Both the position numbers and the translations under genes were made by a program. Below are positions 4,704 to 5,246 of a DNA stretch of 5,246 nt, in pieces. How positions within the stretch are numbered: the stretch's first letter is position 1; the number at the start of each line of letters is the position of its first letter. The notes under the pieces are model-generated. The model was not told the DNA's origin, made no database searches, and saw only the letters and a program-made list of their open reading frames with translations. Origin of the DNA: JBBAAW01 sp964574405 (GTDB lineage Bacteria; Patescibacteriota; WWE3; UBA101185; UBA10185); contig CAZNNN010000038.1 in the NCBI GenBank assembly GCA_964574405.1, forward strand, positions 1 to 5,246, given 5' to 3'.

Positions 4704-4738
4704 TTGACTAAAAATAATAATTTTCACACCTTGTCATA

Positions 4739-4766
4739 TTGATTAGTATAAAGGTTGTGCTATTAT
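4739..4766 (+). promoter_or_regulatory. Promoter of the Bro-N-like remnant
   Basis: -35 TTGATT (4739-4744), 16-nt spacer, extended -10 TGcTATTAT with the hexamer at 4761-4766, then 8 nt to ATG 4775. An overlapping TATAAA (4764-4769) ends 5 nt before the ATG. Either fits the leaderless pattern of the window and suggests the gene died recently enough to keep its promoter. Confidence 0.45.
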
Positions 4767-4774
4767 AAATTGTA

Positions 4775-4962
4775 ATGACCGCACATATCCCGCAAACAAA
4801 ATTCATAGCTCTTTTTGAAGGTAAACAAGTTCGCCGGCACTGGGATGCAGAGAAGGGTTATGGTATTTCTCCGTTATAGATAAAGGAGACTCTCAAAAGA
4901 TTAGAAATGGTTTTTCGGGTATAATAAACTCCAGAATATTCAAACGCAAAGAAGCTAATTAG
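4775..4962 (+). pseudogene. Bro-N/antirepressor-like gene remnant, frameshifted and truncated
   Basis: From ATG 4775 the frame reads MTAHIPQTKFIALFEGKQVR then RHWDAEKG, and stops at TAG 4877-4879. In another frame from 4861 the sequence continues WYFSVIDKGDSQKIRNGF and on to TAG 4960-4962. Together, IALFEGK.VRR.W....WYFSVID is the start of the Bro-N domain as found in phage antirepressor and DinD-like proteins, frequent in CPR genomes. The join needs a frame change near 4858-4861. After VID the expected helix (V..LT.S..PR.YW..LK) is not recognisable, so a second lesion follows. At most about 60 codons remain of a domain of about 100. I infer a dead remnant, perhaps from an old mobile or defence locus. 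A programmed frameshift is unlikely because the downstream frame also ends early. Confidence 0.65.
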
Positions 4963-4969
4963 AGGCGAG

Positions 4970-5246
4970 TTAAAGTAAAACCTTATACTTTTTAACTGCT
5001 AATTCAACTGGGGAACTAAGTCGCGTAAAAACCTTTATTGAACCACTGCGGGCAATATCCTGTATTGACGCTATATTACACGCTTCCTGTACATAGCCTT
5101 CTGCCTTTTGTAGTGCTATTTCTTGGTCTAAATAGTCCAACAAAGCCCCCGTAGTACTAACTTCTACTATGGGATAGGGATGGGATCCGTTGTAATCTGC
5201 CTTAGCGTAAACTAAAGCCTTTGATGGATAAATTGTAAAGTCCTCG
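4970..5246 (-). CDS. C-terminal part of an unrecognised protein (partial, right edge)
   Basis: A frame open from the right edge (first full codon at 5245-5243) to a TAA at 4972-4970 gives 91 residues. It starts EDFTIYPSKALVYAKADYNG, then PYPIVEVSTTGALLDYLDQE, a helix-like stretch (IALQKAEGYVQEACNIASIQ), then ARSGSIKVFTRLSSPVELAV and a short basic end. Composition and lack of stops over 91 codons look like real coding sequence, and codon use resembles the intact neighbours. No start codon is in the window, so the N-terminus is missing. I see no motif that names a family. It converges on the Bro-N-like remnant with only 7 nt between the stop codons. Confidence 0.6.
   Translation of the reverse strand, partial: EDFTIYPSKALVYAKADYNGSHPYPIVEVSTTGALLDYLDQEIALQKAEGYVQEACNIASIQDIARSGSIKVFTRLSSPVELAVKKYKVLL

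Noticed and set aside
4489..4704. Minus-strand 71-codon frame containing VTGLEPATSSSQ
   Set aside because: Also antisense to a tRNA (tRNA-Pro) and to the hairpin repeat; no protein family expected.
1..5246. CRISPR array, insertion sequence, recoded UGA
   Set aside because: No regular repeat-spacer pattern, no transposase or terminal repeats, and no in-frame UGA in any conserved gene; the glycine tRNA has anticodon UCC, not UCA.

Overview
The window reads like chromosomal DNA from a small-genome bacterium of the Candidate Phyla Radiation (Patescibacteria), possibly the Microgenomates/Katanobacteria side. That placement is inference. It rests on the AT-leaning sequence, very tight packing, TAA as the stop of every intact gene, four tRNA genes scattered singly or in pairs among unrelated genes with encoded CCA ends, a DEAD-box helicase with an RG-rich N-terminal tail that stops straight after motif VI, a minimal YgjP/DUF45-type metallopeptidase, and a DUF5678 plus retropepsin-like pair. 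No in-frame UGA suggests a changed genetic code.

Layout, left to right. (1) 1-263 (+): 3' end of an unrecognised gene entering from the left edge. (2) 277-1097 (-): wreck of a SWIM-SNF2 helicase with a frameshift, an internal deletion removing the DEAH and TGTP region, and a lost C-terminus. Its promoter survives. (3) 1105-1340: divergent promoter, then tRNA-Gly(UCC) and tRNA-Arg(UCU) on +. (4) 1341-1957 (-): overlapping two-gene operon, DUF5678-like protein then retropepsin-like aspartic protease. Its last stop codon directly abuts the tRNA-Arg CCA. (5) 2025-2110 (+): tRNA-Leu(UAA). (6) 2210-3400 (+): DEAD-box RNA helicase. (7) 3407-3784 (-): small zinc metallopeptidase. (8) 3820-4494 (+): secreted or membrane-anchored protein. 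(9) 4537-4703 (+): palindromic repeat element and tRNA-Pro(UGG). (10) 4775-4962 (+): frameshifted remnant of a Bro-N/antirepressor-like gene. (11) 4970-5246 (-): C-terminal part of an unrecognised gene leaving at the right edge.

The genes do not form one pathway. The helicase and tRNAs belong to RNA metabolism and translation, two genes encode peptidases, and one is an envelope protein. The clearest shared property is regulatory: for five genes or remnants a -10 box, four of them in the extended TGnTAnnnT form, ends 5-8 nt before the chosen ATG with no Shine-Dalgarno sequence. This suggests leaderless mRNAs. Several promoters are divergent and overlap. The DEAD-box helicase is the exception, with a leader of about 69 nt.

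No complete new defence or mobile system is evident. The best candidates for something under-described are the DUF5678-retropepsin pair, the leaderless divergent promoters, and the hairpin repeat before tRNA-Pro.
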